From assembly GCF_020037015.1 (NCBI RefSeq), contig NZ_JAIQDE010000040.1, positions 1 through 64,000 of the forward strand: a DNA stretch of 64,000 nucleotides, read 5' to 3'. Origin of the DNA: Corallococcus sp. AS-1-6 (GTDB lineage Bacteria > Myxococcota > Myxococcia > Myxococcales > Myxococcaceae). The notes under the pieces were generated by a model that did no database searches, was not told the DNA's origin, and was given only the letters and a program-made list of their open reading frames with translations. Positions 53,353 through 61,658 of this stretch are shown here, piece after piece (positions within the stretch are counted from its first letter, which is position 1; every line of letters starts with the position of its first letter). Both the position numbers and the translations under genes were made by a program.

Positions 53353-56300
53353 TCAGAGAGAAAGGATGGCATACGCGCCCACCTCGTACTCGCGACCCTT
53401 CAGGCCCTCGGTGATGCCCCGCTCGTTGAGGCCCTCCGAGTACTCGTTCAGCATTCGCACCAGTCCGCGCAGACCGAAGCGCGTGGTCACCGCGCCCAGC
53501 ACCGGCTTCTTCAAGCCGTAGGACAGGTCCCCGCCCAACTGCACCGGGTAGGTGAGGTTGAAGACGCGGTGGTAGTCGTACGGCCCCCAGTCGTTGAAGC
53601 GCAGTTGGGCCGCCAGCAGCAGCGTGTCGTAGAGCGCGGAGCCGTCCAGGCCGAAGCGGTGGATCTGCCGGCTGTCCTCGCCGGAGGACTGCTGGCTGCC
53701 CACGTACGCCGTGCCGTACAGGCGCAGGCGCTGGGTGGGGTTGCCCACCAGGCGCAGGGACGTCTCCCACTCGTCGCGGGCCACCGGCGCGCTGCCGAAG
53801 GCGACGGTGCTGCCGTCCGCGAGGATGGCGATGCCCGCGTCGCGGGACGTGGGCTGGTGCCGGTAGACGATGTCCAGGCCCGCGGCGAACGGCGCGTCCT
53901 CGCGCATGTCGCGGTCCCATGACCAGAACCAGGTGCCCGGCGTCGGGTCGAAGGTGATGAGCAGCTCACCACCCAGCGTCTCGCGGTTGTCCAGCACGCT
54001 GAACGCGTCCACCAGGACGCTGCGCGGCCGCACGCCGGCGTAGTACATGCCCGAGCCCGGATCGTACGCGTCCGGGATGGTGGGGTTCGGCCCGATGAGG
54101 GGCTTCTGGTACAGCACGTTGGGCGACACCTGGAGCGAGCCGAACTGCACCGCCGCGCCCAGTTGGCCCGAGTAGTGGTTGCCTCGGCCGCTCTCGCGCA
54201 GGCTCCAGCCGGTGATGATGTTGCCCTGCTCCGGTCCGCTGTCCGCGACGAGTCCGCGGAAGGAGGACTGCACCAGCCAGCGCACCGGCCCCATGTCGTA
54301 GGTGAGCCGCGCCTTGGCGCCCAGCGTGTCCAGGAACTGCACCTTGTCCTGGAGCACGTCGTAGCCGCTGTTGAGGTAGCTGGGGCCGCCCTCCGGAGCG
54401 GCGCGCGTATAGGTGAACGTCTCGCCAATGCGCTGGGGCGCGGAGAGCAGGCCGCCCACGTCCAGCACCAGCTTGCCGGTGGCGTACTGGAAGTTGAGCG
54501 CCGTCCTGCGCGCGATGCGCTCGCGCACCACGGAGGCCGTGGACGACGACGAGCCCTGGGCCAGGTCCTCCTGGTGCACCAGCGTCACGTTCACCGGGCC
54601 CACGGTGTTGCGGTACTTCGCCACCACGGAGGGGTTGGCGCCCCAGTACAGCTCCGGCCCCACGGCGACCTTCAGCCCGTCGATGGCCTTCTTGCCGCTG
54701 AACACCACGCCGAAGGGCGCGTTGCCATGGTAGATGTCCAGGTTCGGCCCGTAGTTCGCCTCGCGGTAGAGATTGAAGAAGTCACCCTCCTCGCCCCAGT
54801 GGTAGTGGCCGGTGCGGTAGTAGCCTTCCAGCGCGAAGTCCGAGCGGTCGAACTTGAACTCCGCCTGGTACAGCGCGAAGCGATCCAACGGCGACTGCTC
54901 GCGCGCCGGGGCGCCGGGGCCCACGGGGACCTGTCCCGCGCCGGGCGTGGCGGGCGTGCCGCGGTTCTCATAGAACAGGTTGTTGAGCCGGTTCTGCGCC
55001 ACGTTGCCCACGACGTTGAACGACGCGCGGCCGTAGACGCCGCTGGCCGGCTGCAACGCCAGGTCGAAGAAGATGGATTCGGTGTGGTCCGCGGAGTTCT
55101 GGTTGGGCCGCACCGTCGCGATGCTCCCGCGTGACAGCGAGCTGTCCAGCAGCAGCCGCAGGTTGGACACCCGCACCGCGCTGAGCTCCTCCGTGCGGGC
55201 CAGCGCCACCGACGAGGTGTAGCCGCTGGTGAGCGCGGACGGGCGGATGCCCGCGAAGTAGTCGCGGATGACGTCCGGGTTGGTGGTGGGCGCGTACGGG
55301 TCCAGGCGGAACACGGCCTGGAGGACGTAGTAGGCGGTGCGCGGCTGGATGCCGCTGATGCCGTTGGAGTCCGGCGGGCCCAGGGCCGCGATGCCGAACC
55401 ACTCCTCGTTCATGTTGTTCTGGCCGGGGACGAAGTCGGCCGCGTAACCGCCGTTGGGCCACGTCGCGGTGGTGTCGTGGATGGACAGGTTGGACTCCTG
55501 GCCGTGCTTCCACCAGCCGTCCACCCACTGGAACACGAAGCCGCCCAGGGCCGTGCCGGACAGGCCCTGGCCGTAGCCCTCCAGGTAGATCTGCTCCCAC
55601 TGCGTGCGCAGGTACTCCGCCTGCGCCACGTGGTCCTCGCGGCCCGCGCGGGCGTCGTAGGCGTCCGCGCCGAACTCGCTGAAGAACACCGGCTTGTTGA
55701 GCTTGGCCTTCACCTCCGCGAACAGGTCGCGCGCGGTGGGGCCGCGGTAGACGTTCGTGCCCAGCACGTCCAGGTCCTGGCAGTGCTTGGCGATGAGGTC
55801 GATGTACTGGAGGTCGCCGTTGGCGATGGACACCGGGTGGTTCGTGTCCCGCTTCTTCACCGTGCGGGCCGCCTCGCCATAGAGCGTGTAGAGCGACTCC
55901 GCGCGCGCGGCGTCCTCCTGGCCCGGCAGGGCTTCGATCTCGAACGACGTCCAGTGCAGGCCGTAGTTGTTCTCGTTGCCCAACAGCCACATGAGCACGC
56001 CGGGCACGTCCCGGTAGAGCTCCACCTTCTCGGCCAGAGCGCCGAGGATGGCCTTGCGGTGCTCCGGGTTCGAGTAGTCGATGTTGGCGACCATGACCCC
56101 GTTCACCGGGTGGCCATAGCGCCCCATCAGCGGGTTGAGCAGCGTGTGGATGCCGTAGTTCCGGTAGATGTATTCGACCCAGACGGGCGGGATGTCGTCG
56201 AACTGGCGGATGGCGTTGAAGCCCGCGTCGCGGAGCATCCCCATCTCCTTCGCCAGCACCTGCTTGATGAAGTCCTCCGGCTGCGTCCAGAGCGAGTACC

Positions 56301-56574
56301 GGTAGTTCTCACCGATGGGCGTGTAGCCCCAGTTCACGCCGTGGACGGGGAAGTCCTTGCCGTCCACCTGGAGCTTGAAGCCGCGCTCGTCCTGGATGAC
56401 CCGCGTCACCGTCGTGCGCTTCGCGTCCGAAGGCGCGGCGGCGTCCACGGGGCCCGCGGAGGGAGGCTGCGCGGCGGGCGGCGACTGGAGGGGGGAGCCC
56501 GCTCCGGACACCTGGGCCCACGCCTGGGTGCCGCCGCACAACGCCAGACACGTCGTCAGGAAGAGCTTCTTCAA
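53353..56574 (-). CDS. Glycoside hydrolase (GH5/GH2-type TIM barrel) fused to a probable outer-membrane beta-barrel
   Basis: A 1073-residue exported protein. TTG 56574 overlaps the GH1 stop (TTGA) and opens a signal peptide (KKLFLTTCLALCGGTQAWA). The first part (about 55-430) is a GH-clan-A enzyme: acid/base Glu201 in LGNENNYG and nucleophile Glu300 in FFSEFGADAY. Residues about 440 to the end show repeated alternating hydrophobic strands with aromatic girdles (RFALYQAEFKFDRSDFALEGYY, ALNFQYATGKLVLDVGGLL, ARLTYDMGPVRWLVQSSF, LSYGLKKPV), as in outer-membrane barrels. The chain ends ILSL rather than the usual Phe. Role: probably cuts glucan at the surface while the barrel anchors it or lets product through. 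Confidence 0.72.
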   Translation of the reverse strand: MKKLFLTTCLALCGGTQAWAQVSGAGSPLQSPPAAQPPSAGPVDAAAPSDAKRTTVTRVIQDERGFKLQVDGKDFPVHGVNWGYTPIGENYRYSLWTQPEDFIKQVLAKEMGMLRDAGFNAIRQFDDIPPVWVEYIYRNYGIHTLLNPLMGRYGHPVNGVMVANIDYSNPEHRKAILGALAEKVELYRDVPGVLMWLLGNENNYGLHWTSFEIEALPGQEDAARAESLYTLYGEAARTVKKRDTNHPVSIANGDLQYIDLIAKHCQDLDVLGTNVYRGPTARDLFAEVKAKLNKPVFFSEFGADAYDARAGREDHVAQAEYLRTQWEQIYLEGYGQGLSGTALGGFVFQWVDGWWKHGQESNLSIHDTTATWPNGGYAADFVPGQNNMNEEWFGIAALGPPDSNGISGIQPRTAYYVLQAVFRLDPYAPTTNPDVIRDYFAGIRPSALTSGYTSSVALARTEELSAVRVSNLRLLLDSSLSRGSIATVRPNQNSADHTESIFFDLALQPASGVYGRASFNVVGNVAQNRLNNLFYENRGTPATPGAGQVPVGPGAPAREQSPLDRFALYQAEFKFDRSDFALEGYYRTGHYHWGEEGDFFNLYREANYGPNLDIYHGNAPFGVVFSGKKAIDGLKVAVGPELYWGANPSVVAKYRNTVGPVNVTLVHQEDLAQGSSSSTASVVRERIARRTALNFQYATGKLVLDVGGLLSAPQRIGETFTYTRAAPEGGPSYLNSGYDVLQDKVQFLDTLGAKARLTYDMGPVRWLVQSSFRGLVADSGPEQGNIITGWSLRESGRGNHYSGQLGAAVQFGSLQVSPNVLYQKPLIGPNPTIPDAYDPGSGMYYAGVRPRSVLVDAFSVLDNRETLGGELLITFDPTPGTWFWSWDRDMREDAPFAAGLDIVYRHQPTSRDAGIAILADGSTVAFGSAPVARDEWETSLRLVGNPTQRLRLYGTAYVGSQQSSGEDSRQIHRFGLDGSALYDTLLLAAQLRFNDWGPYDYHRVFNLTYPVQLGGDLSYGLKKPVLGAVTTRFGLRGLVRMLNEYSEGLNERGITEGLKGREYEVGAYAILSL

Positions 56575-57941
56575 GCGGCCTGCTCCACGTCCAGGCCGTT
56601 CTGGGCCACGACGTCGCGATAGAGATGGGCGCTGTCCTTCGGGATGCGCTGCTGGGTGGCGTAGTCCACCCACACCAGGCCGAAGCGCTTGGTGTACCCG
56701 TAGGCCCACTCGAAGTTGTCCAGCAGCGACCACGCGAAATAGCCCGCCAGGTTCACGCCCTGCGCGATGGCGTCACCGCACGCCTCCAGGTGCCCGCGCA
56801 GGTACTCCACGCGTTGCACGTCGTGCACGCGGCCGTCCGCGCCGGGGGCGGTGGAGTACGCGCAGCCGTTCTCCGTGATGTAGATGGGGCCCGGCTTGTA
56901 TTCCTTCTCCAGATGCACCAGCAGGCGCGTGAGGGAGGCCGGGCATACCTCCCAGTCCATGTCCGTCTTGTCCGGGCGCACGAACACGGTGCGGGGCGCG
57001 TTCTGCTCCTCCGGGATGCGGTTGCTGCGCAGGACGGCGCGCGAATAGAAGTTCACGCCCAGGAAGTCGGTGGGCGTGGCGATGGTCTCCAGGTCGCCCG
57101 GCTGGATGAAGTCCAGGTGCGGGGACGCGACGCGGCCCGCCTTCACGTGGTCCTCCATCACGTCCTTCGGGTAGCCCCGGCCGTAGAGCGGCTCCAGGAA
57201 CCAGCGGTTGAAGCCACCGTCGAAGTCGCGGGTCGCGTCCGCGTCCTCCGGGCTGGGCGACGCGGGCTCGCCGGGCGTGAGGTTGAGGGTGATGCCCACC
57301 TCCGCGTGCTTCACGTTGGCGCGCAGCACCTTCACCGCGTTGCCGTGCGACACCAGCAGCGTGTGCGCCGCGGCCAGCATCTTGTTCCAGTCCTTGTGGC
57401 CCGGGGCGTGCTCGCCGTTGCCATAGCCCAGGTAGCTGATGCACCAGGGCTCGTTGTGGGTGATCCACCGCTTCACGCGGTCGCCCAGGGCGCGGCTGAT
57501 GACGTCCGCGTACTCCACGAAGGCGTCGCCGGTGGCGCGCGCGGGCCAGCCGCCCTGGTCCTCCAGCACCTGCGGCAGGTCCCAGTGGTAGAGCGTGACG
57601 AAGGGCTCGATGCCCGCGCCCAGCAGCGAGTCCACCAGGCGCGAGTAGAAGTCCACGCCCGGGGCGTTCACCCGGCCCCGGCCCTCCGGGAGGATGCGCG
57701 GCCACGCGATGGAGAAGCGGTAGGACTTCAGCCCCATCCAGCGCATCAGTTCGATGTCCTCCGGCCAGCGGCGGTAGTGCTCACAGGCCACCGAGCCGTC
57801 GGACTTGTCTTGGATCTTCCCCGGGGTGGCGGCGAAGCGGTCCCAGATGGACTCGCCCCGGCCGTCCACGCGGGTGGCACCCTCGATCTGGTACGCGGAG
57901 GTGGCCACTCCCCAAAGGAAGTCAGGAGGAAACTGACGCAT
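56571..57941 (-). CDS. GH1 beta-glucosidase
   Basis: A 456-residue cytoplasmic enzyme, about the usual GH1 length. The acid/base Glu164 is in THNEPWC and the nucleophile Glu357 in ITENGCAY; the opening FPPDFLWGVATSAYQIEGA and DNFEWAYGY are also typical. It releases glucose from the ends of short beta-glucans or cellobiose-like sugars brought in by the adjacent ABC transporter. AAAGGAG precedes ATG 57941 by about 9 bp. It overlaps the ATPase gene upstream by 20 bp, and its stop overlaps the next start (TTGA). No signal peptide, so the substrate must be imported. Confidence 0.95.
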   Translation of the reverse strand: MRQFPPDFLWGVATSAYQIEGATRVDGRGESIWDRFAATPGKIQDKSDGSVACEHYRRWPEDIELMRWMGLKSYRFSIAWPRILPEGRGRVNAPGVDFYSRLVDSLLGAGIEPFVTLYHWDLPQVLEDQGGWPARATGDAFVEYADVISRALGDRVKRWITHNEPWCISYLGYGNGEHAPGHKDWNKMLAAAHTLLVSHGNAVKVLRANVKHAEVGITLNLTPGEPASPSPEDADATRDFDGGFNRWFLEPLYGRGYPKDVMEDHVKAGRVASPHLDFIQPGDLETIATPTDFLGVNFYSRAVLRSNRIPEEQNAPRTVFVRPDKTDMDWEVCPASLTRLLVHLEKEYKPGPIYITENGCAYSTAPGADGRVHDVQRVEYLRGHLEACGDAIAQGVNLAGYFAWSLLDNFEWAYGYTKRFGLVWVDYATQQRIPKDSAHLYRDVVAQNGLDVEQAA

Positions 57942-58917
57942 CGGCGGTAACTCCTTTCGGAACTTCAAGGTGGCAGCGGACGAGGTGATTCGCGGCCGGC
58001 AGGACGTCGGGAGGCGTGAGGGTGGAGCAGCGCGGCTCGGACACCGGACAGCGTGGAGCGAAGGGGCAGCCCACGAGCGGCGCGGGGCCCGTGGCGGGGC
58101 GCACCGGCAGCGCGGCCTGGAGGAAGTCGTCCCCATCCGGCACCGCGGACAGGAGCAGCTTCGTGTACGGGTGGCGCGGCTGGCGCAGCACCTCGTCCGC
58201 CCTGCCCGCCTCCACCACCGTGCCCGCATAGAGCACGAGGATGCGGTCCGCCAGGTGCCGCGCGCTCGCCAGGTCGTGGGTGATGAACAGGATGCCGATG
58301 CCGCGCTCCTGCGTGAGGCCGCGGAGCAGTTGCAGCACGCCCTTGCGCGTGGACACGTCCAGCATGGACGTGGGCTCGTCCGCGATGATGACCTGCGGCT
58401 CCACCGCCAGGGCGCGCGCCACCGCCACCCGCTGGCGCTGGCCGCCGGACAGCTCATGCGGGTAGCGCTTCGCGAAGGCCTCCGCGGGCGTCAGGCCCAC
58501 GGACTCCAGCAGCGACAGCACCCGCGTGCGAAGGCCGGACTTCGGCACCCGGCCGTGGCGCACCAGCGGGCGCTCCAGGTGATAGGCCACCGTGTGCACG
58601 GGGTTGAGGGACGCGAACGGATCCTGGAACACCATCTGCACCCGGCCGCGGTAGTCGAGCGACGCCTGCGCGCCGCCGTCCGCCAGCACGTCGCGTCCGG
58701 CGAGCCGCAGTTGCCCCGCGTCCGGCATGTCCAGCCGGGCCAGGAGCCGCGCCAGCGTGGACTTGCCGCTGCCGGACTCGCCCACCAGCGCGACGATCTC
58801 CCCCGGCTGGAGGGAGAAGGACACGCCCTTGAGGATGGGCTTGCGCTCGCGGGAGAAGAAGCCGCCCGCCAGGTAGCTGCGGGTGAGGCCCTCCGCCTCC
58901 AGGAGGGGCGCGCTCAT
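57922..58917 (-). CDS. ABC transporter ATPase, OppF/DppF type
   Basis: A 331-residue ATPase of the oligopeptide/oligosaccharide family. Walker A GESGSGKST is near residue 49, signature LSGGQRQRVAVARAL, Walker B VIIADEPTSMLD. The C-terminal Cys-rich segment (GCPFAPRCPVSEPRC) is the Opp/Dpp-family extension thought to bind an iron-sulphur-like site or partner. It works with the fused permease-ATPase upstream and the permease at 60673 and binding protein at 61659. Its start overlaps the stop of the upstream gene as ATGA and its end overlaps GH1 by 20 bp. Confidence 0.93.
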   Translation of the reverse strand: MSAPLLEAEGLTRSYLAGGFFSRERKPILKGVSFSLQPGEIVALVGESGSGKSTLARLLARLDMPDAGQLRLAGRDVLADGGAQASLDYRGRVQMVFQDPFASLNPVHTVAYHLERPLVRHGRVPKSGLRTRVLSLLESVGLTPAEAFAKRYPHELSGGQRQRVAVARALAVEPQVIIADEPTSMLDVSTRKGVLQLLRGLTQERGIGILFITHDLASARHLADRILVLYAGTVVEAGRADEVLRQPRHPYTKLLLSAVPDGDDFLQAALPVRPATGPAPLVGCPFAPRCPVSEPRCSTLTPPDVLPAANHLVRCHLEVPKGVTADASVSS

Positions 58918-60680
58918 CGGTGACCTCCGGGGATGGCGGCGACGCGCGTGGACGGCCGGGACACGGACAGCTCCGGCGCCTGCTGGACCGGCGGCGGCGC
59001 GGCGTCCTTCGCGGACAGGTGCGGGAACGAGGACAGCAGGAGCTGCGTGTACGGGTGGCGGGCCCCGGCGCGCAGGTTCGCGGACGTGTCCACCTCCACC
59101 AGCTTGCCGCCCTGGAGCACGCCCACGCGGTCCGACAGCGCGAGCAGCAGCGGCAGGTCATGCGTGATGAAGAGCATGGCGAAGCCCAGCCGCTGCTTGA
59201 GCTCCACCATGCGCTGGAGCAGCTCCTTCTGCACCACGACGTCCAGCGCCGTGGTGGGCTCGTCCATGATGACCAGCCGGGGCTCCAGGGCCAGCGCCAG
59301 CGCGATGCCCACGCGCTGCCGCATGCCGCCGGAGAGCTGGTGCGGCCACGCCGTCACCAGGTCCGGCGACAGGCCCACCATGCCCAGCAGCTCCCGAGCG
59401 CGGGCGTAGGACGCGGCGCGCGACACGCGGCCGTGCGCCGCGAGCGTGTCGTGGAACTGCTCGCCCAGCGTGAGCACCGGGTTGAGCGCGCTCATGGCGC
59501 TCTGGAACACCATGGACACCTGACGCCAGCGGAACGCGCGCAGGGCCGGGCCCTCCAGCGCGGTGACGTCCATGCCGTTGAAGAGGATGCGCCCCTGCGT
59601 GACGCGCGCGGAGGCAGGCAACAGGCCCAGCAGCGCGGAGCCGATGGTGGACTTGCCGCTGCCGGACTCCCCCGCCAGACCGAACACCTCGCCCGGCGCC
59701 ACGTCGAAGGACACCGAGTCCACCACGCGCGAAGCGCCCTTCTCCGTCGCGTAGTCGATGCACAGGTCCTGCACGCGCAAGAGCACGCCCGGCACCGGCT
59801 TCTCCAGGTGCGCGCGCGGGGCGGTGCTCGCGGGCAGCGCCGCCGGCTTGTGCACGCGCAGCGCGGGGTTGGTCATCTCGTCGATGGCGGAACTGACCAG
59901 CGTGAGCGCGAAGCCCACGAGCGCAATGCACAGGCCCGTGGGGACGAAGATCCACCAGGAGCGCGTGAGCAGCGCCGCGTCGTTGGCGGCCCAGTAGAGG
60001 TTGGTGCCCCACGTCACCGCGCTCACGTCGCCCAGGCCCAGGAACTCCAGGCCCACCTGCGCGCCCACGGCATAGAGCGTGTTCCCGATGAACGACGAGC
60101 CCAGCAGCGACGCCATGTTGGGCAACAGCTCCCGCGACACGATGCGCGAGTGGCTCTCCCCCGTCACCACCGCCGCGGACACGAAGTCGCGCCCGCGCAG
60201 CGCCAGGGACTCCGCGCGGAACACGCGCGCATTCCAGGCCCAGCCGGCCACGGTCAGCACCGCCACCATGCGCAGCGGCCCGGACGGCAGGTACGCGCCC
60301 AGCACGATGGCCAGCGGCATGCCGGGAATCACCAGGAACACGTTGGTGGTGAGCGACAGCACGTCGTCCACGCGGCGGCCCAGGTAGCCGGAGGTGATGC
60401 CCACCAGCGCGCCAATCAGCGTCACGAGCGCGCCCACCGCGAAGCCCACCGCCAGCGTCTCGCGCGCGCCCACCACCGTCTGCGCGAGCACGTCCTGCCC
60501 CTGGCCGGTGGTGCCGAACCAGTGCGCCGCGTTGGGCGGCTGGTGCGGCCGGCCCACCAGCTCCGTGGGGTCCATCACGAAGAAGGGGCCCACCACCGCG
60601 AGCAGGAGGAAGAACAGGAGCAGGCTTCCGCCCACCGCCGCCTTCCGGTGGCGGGCGAGCCTTCGCAGGAAGTCACGCAT
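58914..60680 (-). CDS. ABC transporter permease-ATPase fusion (DppC-DppD type)
   Basis: A 588-residue fusion. Residues 1-280 are a permease of the DppC/OppC type (six helices, ALPN-like EAA loop near GESHSRIVSRELLPNMAS, WAWNARVFRAESLALRG). Residues 300-560 are an ATPase with Walker A GESGSGKST, LSGGMRQRVGIALAL and VIMDEPTTALDVV. In most bacteria these are two proteins (OppC and OppD). The fusion should give one chain with a membrane half and its own ATPase, paired with DppF-like 57922. It overlaps the upstream permease by 8 bp and the downstream ATPase by ATGA. Confidence 0.93.
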   Translation of the reverse strand: MRDFLRRLARHRKAAVGGSLLLFFLLLAVVGPFFVMDPTELVGRPHQPPNAAHWFGTTGQGQDVLAQTVVGARETLAVGFAVGALVTLIGALVGITSGYLGRRVDDVLSLTTNVFLVIPGMPLAIVLGAYLPSGPLRMVAVLTVAGWAWNARVFRAESLALRGRDFVSAAVVTGESHSRIVSRELLPNMASLLGSSFIGNTLYAVGAQVGLEFLGLGDVSAVTWGTNLYWAANDAALLTRSWWIFVPTGLCIALVGFALTLVSSAIDEMTNPALRVHKPAALPASTAPRAHLEKPVPGVLLRVQDLCIDYATEKGASRVVDSVSFDVAPGEVFGLAGESGSGKSTIGSALLGLLPASARVTQGRILFNGMDVTALEGPALRAFRWRQVSMVFQSAMSALNPVLTLGEQFHDTLAAHGRVSRAASYARARELLGMVGLSPDLVTAWPHQLSGGMRQRVGIALALALEPRLVIMDEPTTALDVVVQKELLQRMVELKQRLGFAMLFITHDLPLLLALSDRVGVLQGGKLVEVDTSANLRAGARHPYTQLLLSSFPHLSAKDAAPPPVQQAPELSVSRPSTRVAAIPGGHR

Positions 60681-61656
60681 GGGCGCGGGTCCTCGGATCC
60701 AGCCAGAGGCAGAGGAGGTCCACGGCGAAGTTCGCCGCGAGCACCGCCAGGGTGATGACCAGGAAGAGCCCCTGCATCAGCGGGTAGTCCTGGTTGCGCA
60801 CGGCGAGGATGAGCAGGTAGCCCGTGCCCGGGTAGGAGAAGACGATCTCCGTGAGCAGCGAACCGGACAGCACGAAGCCCACCGCCATGCCGAAGCTGGT
60901 GACGTTGGGCAGCAGCGCATTGCGGGCCGCGTAGCGCAGCATCACCTGCCGGGGCGGCAGGCCGCGCGCGTGCGCCAGGCGGATGGAGTCCGTGCCCAGC
61001 GTGGCCACCATCGTGTTGCGCATGCCCAGCATCCACCCGCCCAGCGTGGCCACCACGATGGAGGACGCGGGCAGCACCGCGTGGCGGGCGACATCCGCGG
61101 CGAACGCGAACGACAGCCCGGGCTCCATGTCGTGCCCGTACGCGTGGCGCAGCGGGAACCACCCCAGCACGAAGCCGAAGAGGTACAGCGCCAGCATGGC
61201 CAGCCAGAAGTACGGGAAGGCCCCCAGGAACGCGAGCGCCGGAGCCAGCCCCGAGTCCAGCCACCCTCCCCGGTTCCACGCGGCGAGCACGCCCAGGAAG
61301 GACCCGACGACGAAGCTGATGACGACCGCCACGCCGGCCAGCCCCACCGTCCACATCAGGCCCGTGCCGATGACCTCCGACACGCGCGCGGGGAAGTAGG
61401 CGTAGGACATGCCCAGGTCGCCCTGCGCCAGGTGCTTCAGGTAGGTGAAGTACTGGGCGTAGAGCGGCGCGTCCGTGAAGCCGAAGGCGGCCTTCAGCGC
61501 GCCCATGGCCTCCGGGGCCACCTTGCCCTCGAAGCGCGCGAACATGGCGGCGGCAGGGTCGCCGGGGGCCAGGCGCGGGATCACGAAGTTGAGCGTGAGC
61601 GAGGCCCACGCGGCGATGAGGTAGAAGCCCAGTCGCCGGAGGATGTAGCGGCCCAT
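60673..61656 (-). CDS. ABC transporter permease, DppB/OppB type
   Basis: A 327-residue inner-membrane permease with six predicted helices. The opening MGRYILRRLGFYLIAAW and the loop ARGLPPRQVMLRYAARNALLPNVTSFG (read in parts: RGLPPRQVML, RNALLPNV) are typical of the DppB family, as is the terminal FAVDLLCLWLDPR. It pairs with the permease half of the fusion protein to form the translocation pore. Its start lies 2 bp after the stop of the binding protein gene. Substrate is inferred from the enzymes around it, not from the family, which mostly moves peptides. Confidence 0.94.
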   Translation of the reverse strand: MGRYILRRLGFYLIAAWASLTLNFVIPRLAPGDPAAAMFARFEGKVAPEAMGALKAAFGFTDAPLYAQYFTYLKHLAQGDLGMSYAYFPARVSEVIGTGLMWTVGLAGVAVVISFVVGSFLGVLAAWNRGGWLDSGLAPALAFLGAFPYFWLAMLALYLFGFVLGWFPLRHAYGHDMEPGLSFAFAADVARHAVLPASSIVVATLGGWMLGMRNTMVATLGTDSIRLAHARGLPPRQVMLRYAARNALLPNVTSFGMAVGFVLSGSLLTEIVFSYPGTGYLLILAVRNQDYPLMQGLFLVITLAVLAANFAVDLLCLWLDPRTRAHA

Positions 61657-61658
61657 GG

